This document shows positions 46,770 through 57,788 of a DNA stretch of 64,000 nt, piece after piece. The DNA is from Halichoerus grypus. Lineage: Eukaryota; Chordata; Mammalia; Carnivora; Phocidae. Location of the stretch: positions 191,264,187-191,328,186 of the forward strand of contig NC_135713.1 in assembly GCF_964656455.1 (NCBI RefSeq), written 5' to 3'. Below the pieces are notes generated by a model that searched no databases, was not told the DNA's origin, and saw only the letters and a list, made by a program, of their open reading frames with translations. The translations under genes and the position numbers were made by a program. Each line of letters opens with the position of its first letter. The stretch's first letter is position 1.

Positions 46770-46990
46770 CATCAAAGGTGCAGGAGGAGGGGCGCTGGGA
46801 ATGAGCGGTCCTGGGTTCGAGTCCTGCCCCCCCGCCCTCACTGGCTGTGTGCCCTTGGACACATGACCCTCTTAATAAGTCTCAGTTCTTACCCTGTAAA
46901 TTGCTCTAATAATATCTACCTCTAGGGTTGTTTTGAAGATCCAATAGGGTACAGAATATAAAAAGTGCTTTAGAATTGGAAAAGAGCTAT
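46770..46990 (+). mobile_element. MIR SINE
   Basis: GGTCCTGGGTTCGAGTCCTG is a well-kept tRNA box B region; CTGTGTGCCCTTGGACACAT and AAAAGTGCTTTAGAATTGG follow. The tRNA-like string is part of MIR, not a tRNA gene. Confidence 0.75.
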
Positions 46991-47052
46991 AAAAATCTAG
47001 GGGATTATTTTTAACTAGCCCCTCTCATTTTATGAGGAAATCAGAGGTAGGT

Positions 47053-47313
47053 TAGGGTAGTGGTTAAGATAAGGACTCTGCAGCCAGAACTGCCAGACTT
47101 GGAAGCCCAGTTGTAACCACCCACAGGCTGGAGTGATCTAGGGTCAATTAGTTAATTTGGAGATTCATTTTTCGTCTGTGAAATAGGGTTAATAATAACA
47201 TTTCCATACGTTGTTGTGAGGATTAAGTGAATAAATACCTGTAAATAAAGCATTTGGTATAGTGTCTGGCACGCATTAAGTGCTGAGTAAGCATCTGCTA
47301 TTATTGATTTCTT
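47053..47313 (+). mobile_element. MIR SINE, nearly full length
   Basis: GGGTAGTGGTTAAGATAAGG head, GTTGTGAGGATTAAGTGAAT and GTCTGGCACGCATTAAGTGC tail. The Can-SINE at 47314 landed at its 3' end. Confidence 0.82.
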
Positions 47314-47511
47314 TTTTTTTTTTTTAAGATTTTATTTATTTGACACAGAGAGACACAGCGAGAGAGGAACACAAGCAGGGGGAGTGGGAGAGGGAGAAGC
47401 AGGCCTCCCACTGAGCAGGAAGCTCAATGCGGGGCTCGATCCCAGGACCCTGGGATCATGACCTGAGCTGAAGGCAGACGCTTAAGGACTGATCCACCCA
47501 GGGGCCCCTGA
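47314..47511 (-). mobile_element. Can-SINE
   Basis: Reverse-strand element. Duplication TATTATTGATTTCTT (47299-47313) and TATTACTGATTTCTT (47512-47526). Confidence 0.94.
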
Positions 47512-47760
47512 TATTACTGATTTCTTATTATATATATACAGTGCTTATGTACCTTATTTGGTCCTTGATAAATGTGAGCGAGTCTCACCATTTTATATGT
47601 GAAGAAATTGAAGCATGGATAAAATTAACAAGTCAGGGAACGACAGATGTTAGCGAGGATGTGGAGAAAGGGGAACCCTCCTACACTGTTGGTGGGAATG
47701 CAAGCTGTAGAGCCATTCTGGAAAACAGTATGGACGTTCCTCAAAAAGTTGAAAATAGAG

Positions 47761-47953
47761 GGGTGCCTGGGTGGCTCAGTTGTTAAGCGTCTGCCTTCGG
47801 CTCAGGTCATGATCCCAGGGTCCTGGGATCAAGCCCCGCATTGGGCTCCATGCTCGGCGGGGAGCCTGCTTCTCCCTCTCCCGCTCCCCCTGCTTGTATT
47901 CCCTCTCTTGCTGTGTCTCTCTCTGCCAAATAATAAAATCTTAAAAAAAAAAA
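47761..47953 (+). mobile_element. Can-SINE inside L1
   Basis: Perfect 18-base duplication AAAAAGTTGAAAATAGAG at 47743-47760 and 47954-47971, both L1 sequence, so the SINE is younger than the L1. Confidence 0.97.
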
Positions 47954-48143
47954 AAAAAGTTGAAAATAGAGCTACCTTACAACCCAGCAATTGCACTACT
48001 GGGTATTTACCCCAAATATACAAATGTAGTGATCCGAAGGGGTACATGGCACCCCAAATGTTTATAGCAGCAATGTCCACAATAGTCAAACTGTGGAAAG
48101 AGCCCAGACGTCCATTTACAGATAAATGGATAAAGAAGATGTG

Positions 48144-48144
<1 letters not shown>

Positions 48145-48186
<42 letters not shown>
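48145..48186. repeat. (AC)n microsatellite within L1
   Basis: About 20 AC units grown from the short TACACACACA stretch that L1 3' ends normally carry before GGAATATTACACAGCC. Confidence 0.95.
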
Positions 48187-48188
<2 letters not shown>

Positions 48189-48410
48189 AATATTACACAG
48201 CCACCAAAAATGAAATCTTGCCATTTGCAACGACGTGGATGGAACTAGAAGGTATTATGCTAAGCGAAATAAGTCAATCAGAGAGAGACAATTATCATAT
48301 GATCTCACTGATATGTGGAATTTAAGAAACAAGGCAGAGGATCATAGGGGAAGAGAGGAAAAAATGAAACAAGACAAAGCCAGAGAGGGAGACAAACCAT
48401 AAGAGCCTCT

Positions 48411-48618
48411 TTTTTTTTTTTTTAAGATTTTATTTATTTGAGAGAGAGAGAGAGAAAACGTGCATGCGTGTGCATGCACAAGCAGGGGGGAGGGGCAGAG
48501 AGAGAAGCAGACTCCCCACCCAGCAGGGAGCCCGACATGGGACACTATCCCAGGACCCTGGGACCACGACCAAAGTGAAGGCAGACGCCCAACTGACTGA
48601 GCCACCCAGGCGCCCCGA
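48411..48618 (-). mobile_element. Can-SINE inside L1
   Basis: Reverse-strand element splitting the L1 sequence; short duplication AAGAGCCTCT (48401-48410) and AAGAGACTCT (48619-48628). Confidence 0.94.
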
Positions 48619-48737
48619 AAGAGACTCTTAATCTTAGGAATCAAACTGAGGGTTGCTGGAGGGGAGGGGGGTGAGGGGAAGGGGGTAACTGGGTGATGGA
48701 CATTGGGGAGGGTATGTGTTGTAATGAACACTGGGTA

Positions 48738-48763
48738 TTATGTAAGACTGATGTCTTACATAA
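48738..48763. repeat. Perfect 11-base inverted repeat in the L1 3' UTR
   Basis: TTATGTAAGAC and GTCTTACATAA are exact reverse complements around TGAT. Other carnivore L1 copies, as I recall, read GTAAGACTGATGAATCAC here, so the right arm seems to be a local addition. Confidence 0.8.
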
Positions 48764-49374
48764 TCACAGACCTGTACTCCTGAAACAAATAATACATTAT
48801 ATGTTAATTAGTTGAATTTAAATTTTTAAAAAATGGTTAATAGAAAAAAAAAGAAGGAAATTGAAGCATGGAGAGGGGGTGTGACTTGCTCAGGCCACCC
48901 AGCAAATGAGGAGTAATAATTCTCCCTCCAAAGAACCTTAGGCTCCTGGACATAAGCACTCTAGTTCAGAGGGCATTCCCAAGTGGGGGTGCATTTCTTA
49001 ATCCCTGCAACCTGAAGTAAAACTGGACTGGATGGGGGATGGAAGAAGGGGGTGTAGCCACGAGGAAGAGAAGCTGTCATGGGGGAAAGATATGGAAAAC
49101 AGGGCTTGTGGGGAGACAAGAGGTGTGTGGTGTCAGGGTCTATGAGAATTTAGCAAAGAGATGTGGCAGGACTAGGAAACTGAGTGGGAATTGGGGGTAC
49201 AGGTCACTGAAGAACTTTAGGGGACAGGCTCAAGAACAGGGGATTTTCAGCCAAGTTCTTGGTAAGAAGGAACTGAGACCATGATGATAATGACCATCCT
49301 CACTGTGAATAAATATTTCCTGAGACAAGCAATATGTGCCAGGCTATCAACCAAACGCAGAGTTAAAAGACTGT

Positions 49375-49545
49375 TCTTTGCTAACTGGGTGCCCTTAGGC
49401 AGATTGCTACACCTTCTGAGTCTCTGTTTTCACAACGGGCATAGCAATACCTGGTGCGATTCTTACGGAATATGAAGCCACCACAGTGCCTGATACCCAG
49501 TGGGCACTCACGAATGTTGAGTCGAACGTTTCTGTGTATGGCACT
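49375..49545 (+). mobile_element. MIR fragment
   Basis: AACTGGGTGCCCTTAGGCAG, GAGTCTCTGTTTTCACAACG and CAGTGCCTGATACCCAGTGG follow MIR from the middle to the tail. Confidence 0.65.
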
Positions 49546-49644
49546 GAGCCAGGTACTGTGAGGGAGACCAGAAGCCTGGGATCGGAATCCTGTGGCCAAA
49601 GGGCTCGGAGTCTAGTTGGAGAAACAGGATGCATGAAAGATTTA

Positions 49645-49846
49645 TTTTTTTTTTTTAAGATTTTATTTATTTATTTGAGAGAGAGAGAGAAAGCAAGCAT
49701 GAGTGAGGGGCAGAGGCAGAGGGAGAGGGAGAAGCAGGCTCCCCGCTGAGCAGGGAGCCCGATGTGGGGGCTTGAACCCAGGCCCCCGAGATCATGACCC
49801 GAGCAGAAGGCAGATGCTTAACCGACTGAGCCCACCAGGTACCCTC
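49645..49846 (-). mobile_element. Can-SINE
   Basis: Perfect 14-base duplication GCATGAAAGATTTA at 49631-49644 and 49847-49860. Confidence 0.96.
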
Positions 49847-50094
49847 GCATGAAAGATTTAAAATTAAACCAGGGACACCTGGTGACGAAAGTCACCATTT
49901 TACATTTCAAGTACTGGAAATGAGCTGCTGAACAGTTTGAGGAATGAGCACCCACCAAGGGCTGAGCTGCTGAAGGAAGCTCCCTGAAGACATATGAGTG
50001 AGACCTTACGGGACCTAATTCAGTTGAGAAGAAGGAGGAGCACCCTGGTTGGAAAGCAGAGTAAACATGCAGGACGAGAAAGCAGCGAGCAGAA

Positions 50095-50315
50095 CTAGTG
50101 CTTACTGAGTGCCTGTGCCCCATCGGGTGCCATGCCCCCGGGCTTTCCCGGACCTAATCCTACTGGAGCCTCACCACAACTCGTGAGTGCTTCTCTCTCT
50201 TCCCGTTTCATACATGAGGAATGTTGAGAATCGAAGTTAAGTAACTCACTAATGGTCATTCTTCATAAATGGATGAATCAAAATTCAAACCCAGAGCCCT
50301 GGCCACAAAATCCAT
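50095..50315 (-). mobile_element. MIR SINE
   Basis: Tail on the left (AGTGCTTACTGAGTGCCTGT), then CATACATGAGGAATGTTGAG and AAATTCAAACCCAGAGCCCT. Confidence 0.7.
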
Positions 50316-50379
50316 GTAAAGGGACTAAAGTTAGCAATACGAGGCTAAGGAAATCTTTGTTTTACTCACACTCATTCGT

Positions 50380-51300
50380 TCATTCAACTACTATTTAGTG
50401 GGTGTTTTCTATGTGCCAAACATTGTGCTAAGTGCTGTCTGGGCTACTGTGAACAAAACAGATCCCTGCCCTAAAGGGGCTTGATGGCTTGGAAGGCTGG
50501 CAGATTTTAAATAGATCCACAGCCAAATAAGTGCTATGAAGGAAACAAAATGAGAGCGTGCTGTGAGAGGGAACAGTGCAGGCCCTCAGTAGACTGGGGA
50601 GTCAGCACAGGCCTCTCTGAGGAAGTCACATTTGGGGTGTGTGTGAGGTAGACAGAGTCCCGAGCTAAAGAGCATTCCAGGTAAAAGAAATAGAAAAGAC
50701 AAAGGCCCGCAGGAAGAAACTAGAGACCATCTGGAGGAGCCTTGTGAAGGCAAGAGGGTGCTGAGGTGAGGCTAGGGACCGGCACAGGCCACACCGCGGG
50801 GATCCACATACACCGTGTGAAGAACTTTGGACTCCATCCTCAGTGCAATGGGAAAGCAGTGACGGGTTTTAAGCAGGAGAGTGACATAATCCAACTGATG
50901 TCTGAGAAAGATCATGCTGGGATGCTGCGAGGAAGAGGATTGAGGTGGCCACGAGTGGAAGGCAGCAGTAAACTGCAGTCACTTCGGAAGGCTGGCGGGG
51001 GCTTGGGCGGGGACGGACGTGTGTCCCGGGAGTGGAGAGGTGAGGTCTTGAGGACGAACTAGATATGAGGAGGGTAAGGGGAGTTTTTTGTCACGGTTCA
51101 CTCTGAGGTCTGGAAGTGCCATTTTGGAGTTGGGAACGTCTGAAGGAGGAGCAGATTTGGGGCAGCGGGGGGGGGGGGTGGGGGTGGACCAGGAGTTTAC
51201 AGCACTGTGGGCAAAGGGAAGGTGGGAATATGATTTGAGAATATTCAGTCCTGTTATAAAAGATAAATAAGTTGGTAGTTTGTAAAATATGAGTGAAACA
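50380..51300 (-). mobile_element. L2 LINE relic, long
   Basis: Reverse-complement order: TTCATTCAACTACTATTTAG, GCCAAACATTGTGCTAAGTG, AAACAGATCCCTGCCCTAAA, GAAGTCACATTTGGGGTGTG, GGAAAGCAGTGACGGGTTTT, AAGCAGGAGAGTGACATAAT. A G-run interrupts it at 51167-51179. Confidence 0.6.
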
Positions 51301-51940
51301 TTTTAAGACGTTTTAATGATAGGTGAGTAGCTAGTAAGCAAAATGTTTGTTAAACATAGACAGAGGTCAGAGGATGTGTTAAATAGCAAGTAGAGCATGT
51401 GCGGATAGGACTAAGGAGAGATACCTGAGATTCACAAGGTACTTATGTGCTAGTCATGGTGCACCAAATGCATAAAAAGTACTAAATATTTATGATATCC
51501 TAAATGTGCATAAGGCCATAAGGCACTAAATATACCAAAGGCACTAATTTTCAGGATAGACTAAATGTACAAGGCACTCAATATTCATGAGGTTTTCATA
51601 TGACACTTTGGTGACATCTATTCTGGTATGTTCCCTGTGTACTCTGCCCAAGATATACAAGTATACTCATGGCTGCTTAGGAGGCTAATTAGCAAGTTAC
51701 AGCTATGGCCCCTGCATACTCGTTCATATGACTGCCACCGGCCCAGGGCACCTTCCGTCTGTGGGTCCCCTTCCTTGAATGTCAACTCTGGTCCTTGTAA
51801 TTTCAGCAGAGAAGCCTGATGCAGAGAGAAATCCAGAATACATAAACATTGCATACCCCAAATTCAGGTAGTGTGTTCCTTCCATCCTGCTTGTACCCTA
51901 CCCTAAGTTGATAAAGTAGCCCCATCTCTTTCCCCTTGTT
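51301..51940. other. Intergenic stretch with a local repeated motif
   Basis: No gene seen. At 51440-51580 variants of AGGCACTAAATAT (CACCAAATGCATAAAAAGTACTAAATATT-like units) recur four or five times at roughly 25-40 base intervals. Confidence 0.5.
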
Positions 51941-51953
51941 TCTTGCTGTGTGT

Positions 51954-52158
51954 GTGTGTGTGTTTTTAAGATTGTTTATTTATTTGTTTTGGCAGAGGGA
52001 GACACAGCAAGAGAGGGAATACAAGCAGGGGGAGTGGGAGAGGGAGAAGCAGGCTTCCCACTGAGCCGGGAGCCCGATGCGGGGCTCAATCCCAGGACCC
52101 CGGGATCATGACCTGAGCCGAAGGCAGACACTTAATGACTGAGCCACCCAGGTGCCCC
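51954..52158 (-). mobile_element. Can-SINE
   Basis: Reverse-strand element next to a short (TG)n. Duplication CTTGCTGTGTGT at 51942-51953 and 52159-52170. Confidence 0.93.
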
Positions 52159-52329
52159 CTTGCTGTGTGTTTTAATTCGACTTAATAAACAATGTGATTT
52201 GAGCGTTGAGCATGATCTTTTTTATTCTGCGACCTTAGGGACAGCTCACCTGATCATGAACTTGGAGGCTACCACTGCAGTAAGATGATTTCCCACACAA
52301 CAGAAGTCATGGGCATATTTTTTTTTTTC

Positions 52330-52730
52330 CAGTGAGGTAGCATGCTTAAAGCGGTGTTTTGGAAAGGTTATGTGGCAGCTGAGTGTGGCATGGATTGAAG
52401 CAGGGAGACTGACAAAAGAACTGAGTTAAGTCCTGGCTGGATGCTCTGGGACCCTAAGTCAGTGTGGGAGCACTAGGAATAAAAGGAGGGGGTGGATTTG
52501 AAGAAACATTCTAAAGGAAACATCAGCAGGATTGGTAGTATACTGGATTTAAGGAAGACCTTGTGGATAGAGTCAAAGACCTTTCAAAACTTCAAAGGTG
52601 GAGAGTGAAGGGAGTGTTAGATCTACTGAATTAAATGGGGAGAAAGAGGAAGAACTGGCTTAGAGATACAAAGTGTTAGATTTTAGACCAGTTAGTTGGG
52701 TCAGTTCCAACAACGGCCTTGGCATTGATT
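52330..52730 (-). mobile_element. Probable L2-type relic
   Basis: GCATGGATTGAAGCAGGGAG, GACAAAAGAACTGAGTTAAG and AACATCAGCAGGATTGGTAG resemble reverse-strand L2 internal sequence. Family tentative. Confidence 0.4.
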
Positions 52731-52873
52731 GATCCTTCTCTCTATTCCCTACGTCCACGTAGTCGCCAAGTCCTGTTGCTCCTTCTCATGAAAATAGCTG
52801 TCTCTTGCTTTTCCTTCATGCTTACACTACTGCCATGTCTCCAGCTCAGGTTCTTGTCCTTCCATCTCAGGTT

Positions 52874-52989
52874 TTTTTTTTTTGTTTTTTTTTTTTAAAG
52901 ATTTTTATTGTGGGACTCGATCCCAGGACTCCAGGATCATGACCTGAGCCGAAGGCAGTCGCTTAACCAACTGAGCCACCCAGGCGCCC
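52874..52989 (-). mobile_element. Can-SINE, truncated
   Basis: Only head and T-rich tail remain, about 116 bases. Perfect 13-base duplication TCCATCTCAGGTT at 52861-52873 and 52990-53002, so the deletion occurred before or at insertion, or later inside. Confidence 0.94.
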
Positions 52990-53002
52990 TCCATCTCAGG
53001 TT

Positions 53003-54395
53003 CTTACAATAACCCTCTAGCTGGTGCCCTCTCAGAGACATCTTGACATTGAAACATTCTGCTTCTGCAAAGCAAAGAGAGTCATGGTGGGGGGAAGTTT
53101 AAATATTGTTCTAATTGTACCACATGGCTTATTATGCTTTTGCTCCTCTTGGTGCCGTTGTGGATGGCTTGGGAGAAGAATCCTCCGGGTTCTGTTTTCC
53201 CCCATGCCGAGCATGGGGTCCAGGAGAGTTGGGAGGACTGAAGAGCTTTGCTGCACTCAAGACAACTGGTCTGAAACTCTCCCGTTGATAATTTGCTCTT
53301 GTGGAGGGGATACAGGCCATGAGAGAGAGGCAAGGTCCTGCAGCCACAGCCCAGTAGGGGCATCACATGACCCTGGGGGATGATAATGAAGGCAGGGTAC
53401 CTGGCAAATAGTTGTCTCACGTTCTTGTCCATTTGGAGCTTAGGCATGGAGAATGTCAGACGAGGGTGTGGCAGGGAAGAGTCACCCCAGAAATGGAGTA
53501 GTGACGAGGCTCCGTGGTAAAAGGTGTCAGTTAGGGGCAAGTAGGGAAGGCAGCTCAGTCAGTGGTGGGAACAAAAACTCATATCCTGAGTAGAGAGTAA
53601 AGGATGGAAGGAGCAGGCATGAATGACCCATGGGTTAGGCAAGCAAGACGTCAAATCCAGAGGTCCTAGGGCAGACAGAAAAAAGCAGGAAGCAGAGTTT
53701 GGGTAGACAGACCAAGCATAGTCTGAGAAATCAAGTGTCAGGGAGCAGGAATCCAGGCTGGGAAACTGGACAGCAACAGGTGCGGCACCAGGTAGAGAGC
53801 TGCACCTCAAGGGTCAAGAAGTCCCCCAGACAGAAAAGAGCAGCAAAAATGCAGCCAAAACCATTGTAAGTCAAGAGGGTTGGTCTCGATTTCCCAATTA
53901 GGACAAGACCCATTTCAGGGTGCGGGTTTCTTATAACTTGACAATGGTTTTTCCATTATCATCCTATCTCTTGCCTGGCCAGGGATGTTTTTGAGGCTTA
54001 CAGAAATAACCATGAACATATTAATAGTACTTATCCCTATGCTGATCTGAGTCCAAGGATCACTTAGTCATTCCTCTGGGAATGAAATCAGCCTTCATAT
54101 CTCCCAGGGTGAGAGGATGGGGAAGAGACATTTGGAGCTACCCAGGCCCGTGGCTCACTGTAGATGACCAGTTCTAACTCCTTGTTATCAAAAGCTTGAG
54201 ATCTGAGAAATGCCTCCATGCAAGGGAGACAACTGGAAGCTGTCAAGAGGGCTGATGACGATTTTGTGGGAGCCACGTCTTCCCTAACTTACCAATCAGG
54301 CATCAGCTATCTCTGCATTCCCTGAGATCAGAAGAAAAATGGGTGCAAAGTGACCTATTTGATAATGTTTTCAAAGCATTCTTCAATTAGTTTAT
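53003..54395. other. Intergenic stretch, no gene seen
   Basis: No repeat family recognised with confidence. Frames on the minus strand (53082-53540, 53559-53810) lack domains, and no coding function can be supported. Confidence 0.45.
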
Positions 54396-54411
54396 TTTCA
54401 TGTATTCTTTT

Positions 54412-54634
54412 TTTTTTTTTTTAAGATTTTATTTATTTATTTGACACAGAGAGAACCAGACTGAGAGAGAGAGAGAGAGACAGAGAGCAAGCACAAGCAG
54501 GGGGAACGGCAGGCAGGGGAGAAGGAGGCTCCCTGCTGAGCAAGGAGCCTGACATGGGGCTCGATCCCAGAACCCTGGGATCATGACCTGAGCCGAAGGC
54601 AGCTGCTTAACCAACTGAGCCACCCAGGCGCCCC
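54412..54634 (-). mobile_element. Can-SINE
   Basis: Perfect 14-base duplication TCATGTATTCTTTT at 54398-54411 and 54635-54648. Confidence 0.96.
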
Positions 54635-54659
54635 TCATGTATTCTTTTATCACATCACT

Positions 54660-54800
54660 AGAGTTTAAGAACCAAAAGCTGAGGTTGAGCCCCAGCAAAT
54701 TGCCTTGTCTCTCTGGGCCTCATTCTGTTTATATGGAAAAGGAGGAAATTGGAATTAATGATTCCTAAGCTTCCCTCCAGCATTAAGGGCTTTTAGCTCA
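54660..54800 (+). mobile_element. Probable MIR fragment
   Basis: GCTGAGGTTGAGCCCCAGCA, then TTGTCTCTCTGGGCCTCATT and TATATGGAAAAGGAGGAAAT resemble the MIR core. Confidence 0.4.
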
Positions 54801-56040
54801 TCACTATCCCTGGTGCTCTAGACGTACCCTCACTACCCAGAGCACACTCACCCTCAGCATGGAGAACCGGGTCCTGTGATTACTAAATGGATGACTAGGT
54901 CACCTAGGAATCCGGGCTGAGAAATGGTCATTTAATAAAAATAGTAATTGATGTGAGTTCTTATCTAACATCCCCTTGAGGGAGAGGTCTTATAGCAATT
55001 TTAAAAAATTGTCAGTCCACTTGACCTAAGTTGTTCACTATCATGACTTATTATCTCTCTAAAGTCTTTATTATGCATCTAAATGATGATAATGGCTTAA
55101 TAGGTTATCGCAAATTGGAACCATGATATCACAAAGCCATACAAGTGGGCAGCAAATATGCTGTCATTCAATAAGCCCCTCCTTTTTTTAAACAGATGAA
55201 GAAATCTACAAGGACCAAGTGTTTTGTCCAGTCACAAAGGTCACAAGAGCTGCTAAAAGGCATTGCTGCACCACGAGTCCATGCCTTCCACTTCCAAATG
55301 CAGGGCCTCTGTCCTCCGAGAACACAGATCCAGAACTCCCCCATCCCAGAGGTGGCTGTCTTTCTGCAGCTGTGAGGGGCAGGCTGGGCTGGGGTGCCCA
55401 ACAGATTAGAATTTGCTGAAATATCCCAACCCTGCCATGCCGTACTTAAAAGCCCATCTGGTCCTTTGTCCCATATATTTTCCGTCCTACTTTAAAATGT
55501 GAGTCTCCTCTGCAGTAAAGCCAATCCATATGTTTCTGATTTCATTTACACTAAATTTCTCCAAAGTGCTCTCTGACATCCCCGAGCTTCGCACATTTTC
55601 TAGAAGTAAAGAGGGAGATGTCACCTGTGGGAAGACTGGGACAAGATGGAACTTCCAGGCACCCACTGGGATTGTCCCCTTTAGGAAAATGATGTCTCCC
55701 ATCCTTGTGGTGGGGGCTGCGCCTGGCTTCAACTCCACGTACCAGCTCCAGCTCTAGCCAAGGTGACAGTTATGACACCTGGGCTAGCCGGCACGGGACC
55801 CCATCCAGAACACAGAACATTATAAAGCAAGGAATGAACTTGATCCTTGACAGCTGGGCCAGGGCATGAAGTAAGGTTGTGAGAGATGCAATGATTCTTT
55901 GGTGCTTCGTGAGTATTTCATCTTACACTTCAGCAGGAGGACTTAGATATTCCCTCAGGGCAAATCTGACTATAACAATGAGAGTAAAAGCACGAACGGG
56001 ATAACGTGATGGGTAGCCCTTGTCGGACAGACGACATGGA
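54801..56040. other. Intergenic stretch, no gene seen
   Basis: Unassigned AT-rich and mixed sequence. 54960-55100 has a possible MIR/L2 reverse-strand fragment. A small frame at 55487-55757 is open on both strands but has no recognisable product. Confidence 0.45.
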
Positions 56041-56059
56041 CAATGAAGCATGGTAGAGG

Positions 56060-56465
56060 GTGCTATTTAGAACCCAACCTGGGTTCAAAGCTTGGATCTG
56101 ACATTAAGCCCAGAGACTTTAGGCAAACTACTTAACCTCAGTGAATATCATCAGAAAACCTCAACCCCAGAAGATTGTTAAGAATTTTCAATGAGGCGGG
56201 GCGCCTGGGTGGCTCAGTCGTTAAGCGTCTGCCTTCGGCTCGGGTCATGATCCCAGGGTCCTGGGATCGAGTCCCACATCGGGCTCCCTGCTCGGCGGGA
56301 AGCCTGCTTCTCCCTCTCCCACTCCCCCTGCTTGTGTTCCCTCTCTCACTGTGTCTCTCTCTGTCAAATAAATAAATAAAATCTTTAAAAAAAAAAAAGA
56401 ATTTTCAATGAGGCAATGTGTATGACAGGACAATTAATAGGCACTTAATAAATGGCAGCGAGTAG
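56060..56465 (+). mobile_element. MIR SINE, interrupted by a Can-SINE
   Basis: CAACCTGGGTTCAAAGCTTG, then GACTTTAGGCAAACTACTTA before the SINE, and TAGGCACTTAATAAATGGCA after it: one MIR split in two. Confidence 0.78.
56198..56396 (+). mobile_element. Can-SINE
   Basis: Near-consensus. Perfect 18-base duplication AAGAATTTTCAATGAGGC at 56180-56197 and 56397-56414. Confidence 0.97.
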
Positions 56466-56955
56466 TACATTACCTGAAAGTAAAACACTGTGTGTTGAAT
56501 CCCCTCTTAATTCCCATTTAAATCACACTCCAGGCAGTCTCCTGACACCCCACTGAGTCCAATAGGGAAGTTTGATAACAATCAGTCAACAATAATTTAA
56601 TGAGCCCGTGACTGTGTAAAGCTAGTGCCAGATGTTATGAGGGTGGGCTGGAGGGAAAAAAGTAGCAGGTTTACAAGGTTGTTGAGCAGACATAACACAA
56701 GTCGCAGATGCTTGAGAAAAATCACAAAGCAATTTAGCAGTAGATTAAAAGAATCCAAGTTAAGTCTTGGGCTACTGGGGATGCAGAAGCAAGCATGGGG
56801 GATACAGAGGCATGCTGGGGAATGGTCTTAATCAGGAAAGGCTTCTCTAGAATACTGAACTTGGACTTGAATTTTAATCTTCCTTAATACATGGTGGATC
56901 TGAAGCCTGTGATTTTATAATAAAAGTACAATTTTTTGTGTTAAAAATTCGTGTG

Positions 56956-57103
56956 CAGGGGCACCTGGGTGGCTCAGTCGGTTAAGCGTCGACTCTTGAT
57001 TTTCTGCTCAGGTCATGATCTCAGGGTGGTTGGATTGAGCCTGACATGGGGCTCTGTGCTCAGCTCCACCCTCTTTCTCTAAAATGAACAAATAAATCTT
57101 CAA
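56956..57103 (+). mobile_element. Can-SINE, shortened middle
   Basis: Older sub-type with GTCGACTCTTGATTTTCTGC. Duplication AAAAATTCGTGTG (56943-56955) and AAAAATTTGTGTG (57104-57116). Confidence 0.93.
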
Positions 57104-57266
57104 AAAAATTTGTGTGTTGCCGGGGAATGGGAAAACTGCTTAGTGGATATGACGTTTCCTTTTCGGAATATGAAAATGTTTTGGAACCAGATAGAAGTAA
57201 TGGTTGTACAACAATGTGAATGTACTAAATGCCACTGAATTGTTCACTTTAAAATGGTTAACTTTA
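57104..57266 (+). mobile_element. Old L1 3' end
   Basis: ATGGTTGTACAACAATGTGA, ATGTACTAAATGCCACTGAA and TGTTCACTTTAAAATGGTTA: the standard end of older mammalian L1 copies. A SINE follows at its A-rich end. Confidence 0.8.
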
Positions 57267-57539
57267 GGGGCACCTGGGTGGCTCAGTCAGTTAAGCGTCT
57301 GACTCTTGATTTTGGCTCAGATCATGATCTCAGGATCGTGACACTGAGCCCTGTGTTGGTCAGGTGCTCATTATGGAGTCTGCTTCAGATTCTCTCTCCC
57401 TTCTCCTCTGCCCCTCCTGCTCAATCTCTCTCTTGCTCTCAAATAAATAAATCTTAAAAAAAAAATTCTCTCTCTCCCTCTCCCTCTGCCCCTCCCCACT
57501 GCTCTCTCTCGCTCTCAAATAAATAAATCTTAAAAAAAA
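57267..57539 (+). mobile_element. Can-SINE with duplicated 3' end
   Basis: Body to 57463, then the CT-rich region plus AAATAAATAAATCTTAAAAA tail appears a second time (57464-57539). Either a tandem duplication or a second, 5'-truncated SINE inserted in the tail. Confidence 0.88.
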
Positions 57540-57601
57540 ACTTGTGAAAATAAAAATATTTTTAAAGGAGTAATCCTACCAGATATTAGAAAATATCTTT
57601 A

Positions 57602-57788
57602 GGGCGCCTGGGTGGCTCAGTTGGTTAAGCGACTGCCTTCGGCTCAGGTCATGATCCTGGAGTCCCAGGATCGAGTCCCGCATCAGGCTCCCTGCTCAGC
57701 GGGGAGTCTGCTTCTCCCTCTGACCCTCCCCCCTCTTGTGCTCTCTCTTCCATTCTCTCTCTCAAATAAATAAATAAAATCTTTAAAA
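57602..57788 (+). mobile_element. Can-SINE inside old L1
   Basis: Perfect 12-base duplication AAAATATCTTTA at 57590-57601 and 57789-57800, within L1 ORF2 sequence. Confidence 0.96.

Larger units (their letters stand above)
47620..48852 (+). mobile_element. 5'-truncated carnivore L1 (3' UTR region), with two SINEs inside
   Basis: Target duplications GAAGAAATTGAAGCATGGA (47601-47619) and GAAGGAAATTGAAGCATGGA (48853-48872) bracket it. The visible content is the L1 3' end: ACCCAGCAATTGCACTACTG, then CATATGATCTCACTGATATG, GGGTAACTGGGTGATGGACA and ACAAATAATACATTATATGT. It is less diverged than the other L1 copies here, so probably carnivore-specific. A (CA)n tract has expanded inside. No intact open frame, so inactive. 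Confidence 0.92.

Noticed and set aside
46801..46830. A tRNA-like box B string (GGTTCGAGTCC)
   Set aside because: It belongs to a MIR SINE. The rest of the sequence does not fold as a tRNA and continues as MIR core.
47647..48213. A 188-codon frame across L1 and SINE sequence
   Set aside because: It runs through an inserted SINE and a CA microsatellite, so it is a chance fusion of repeat DNA.
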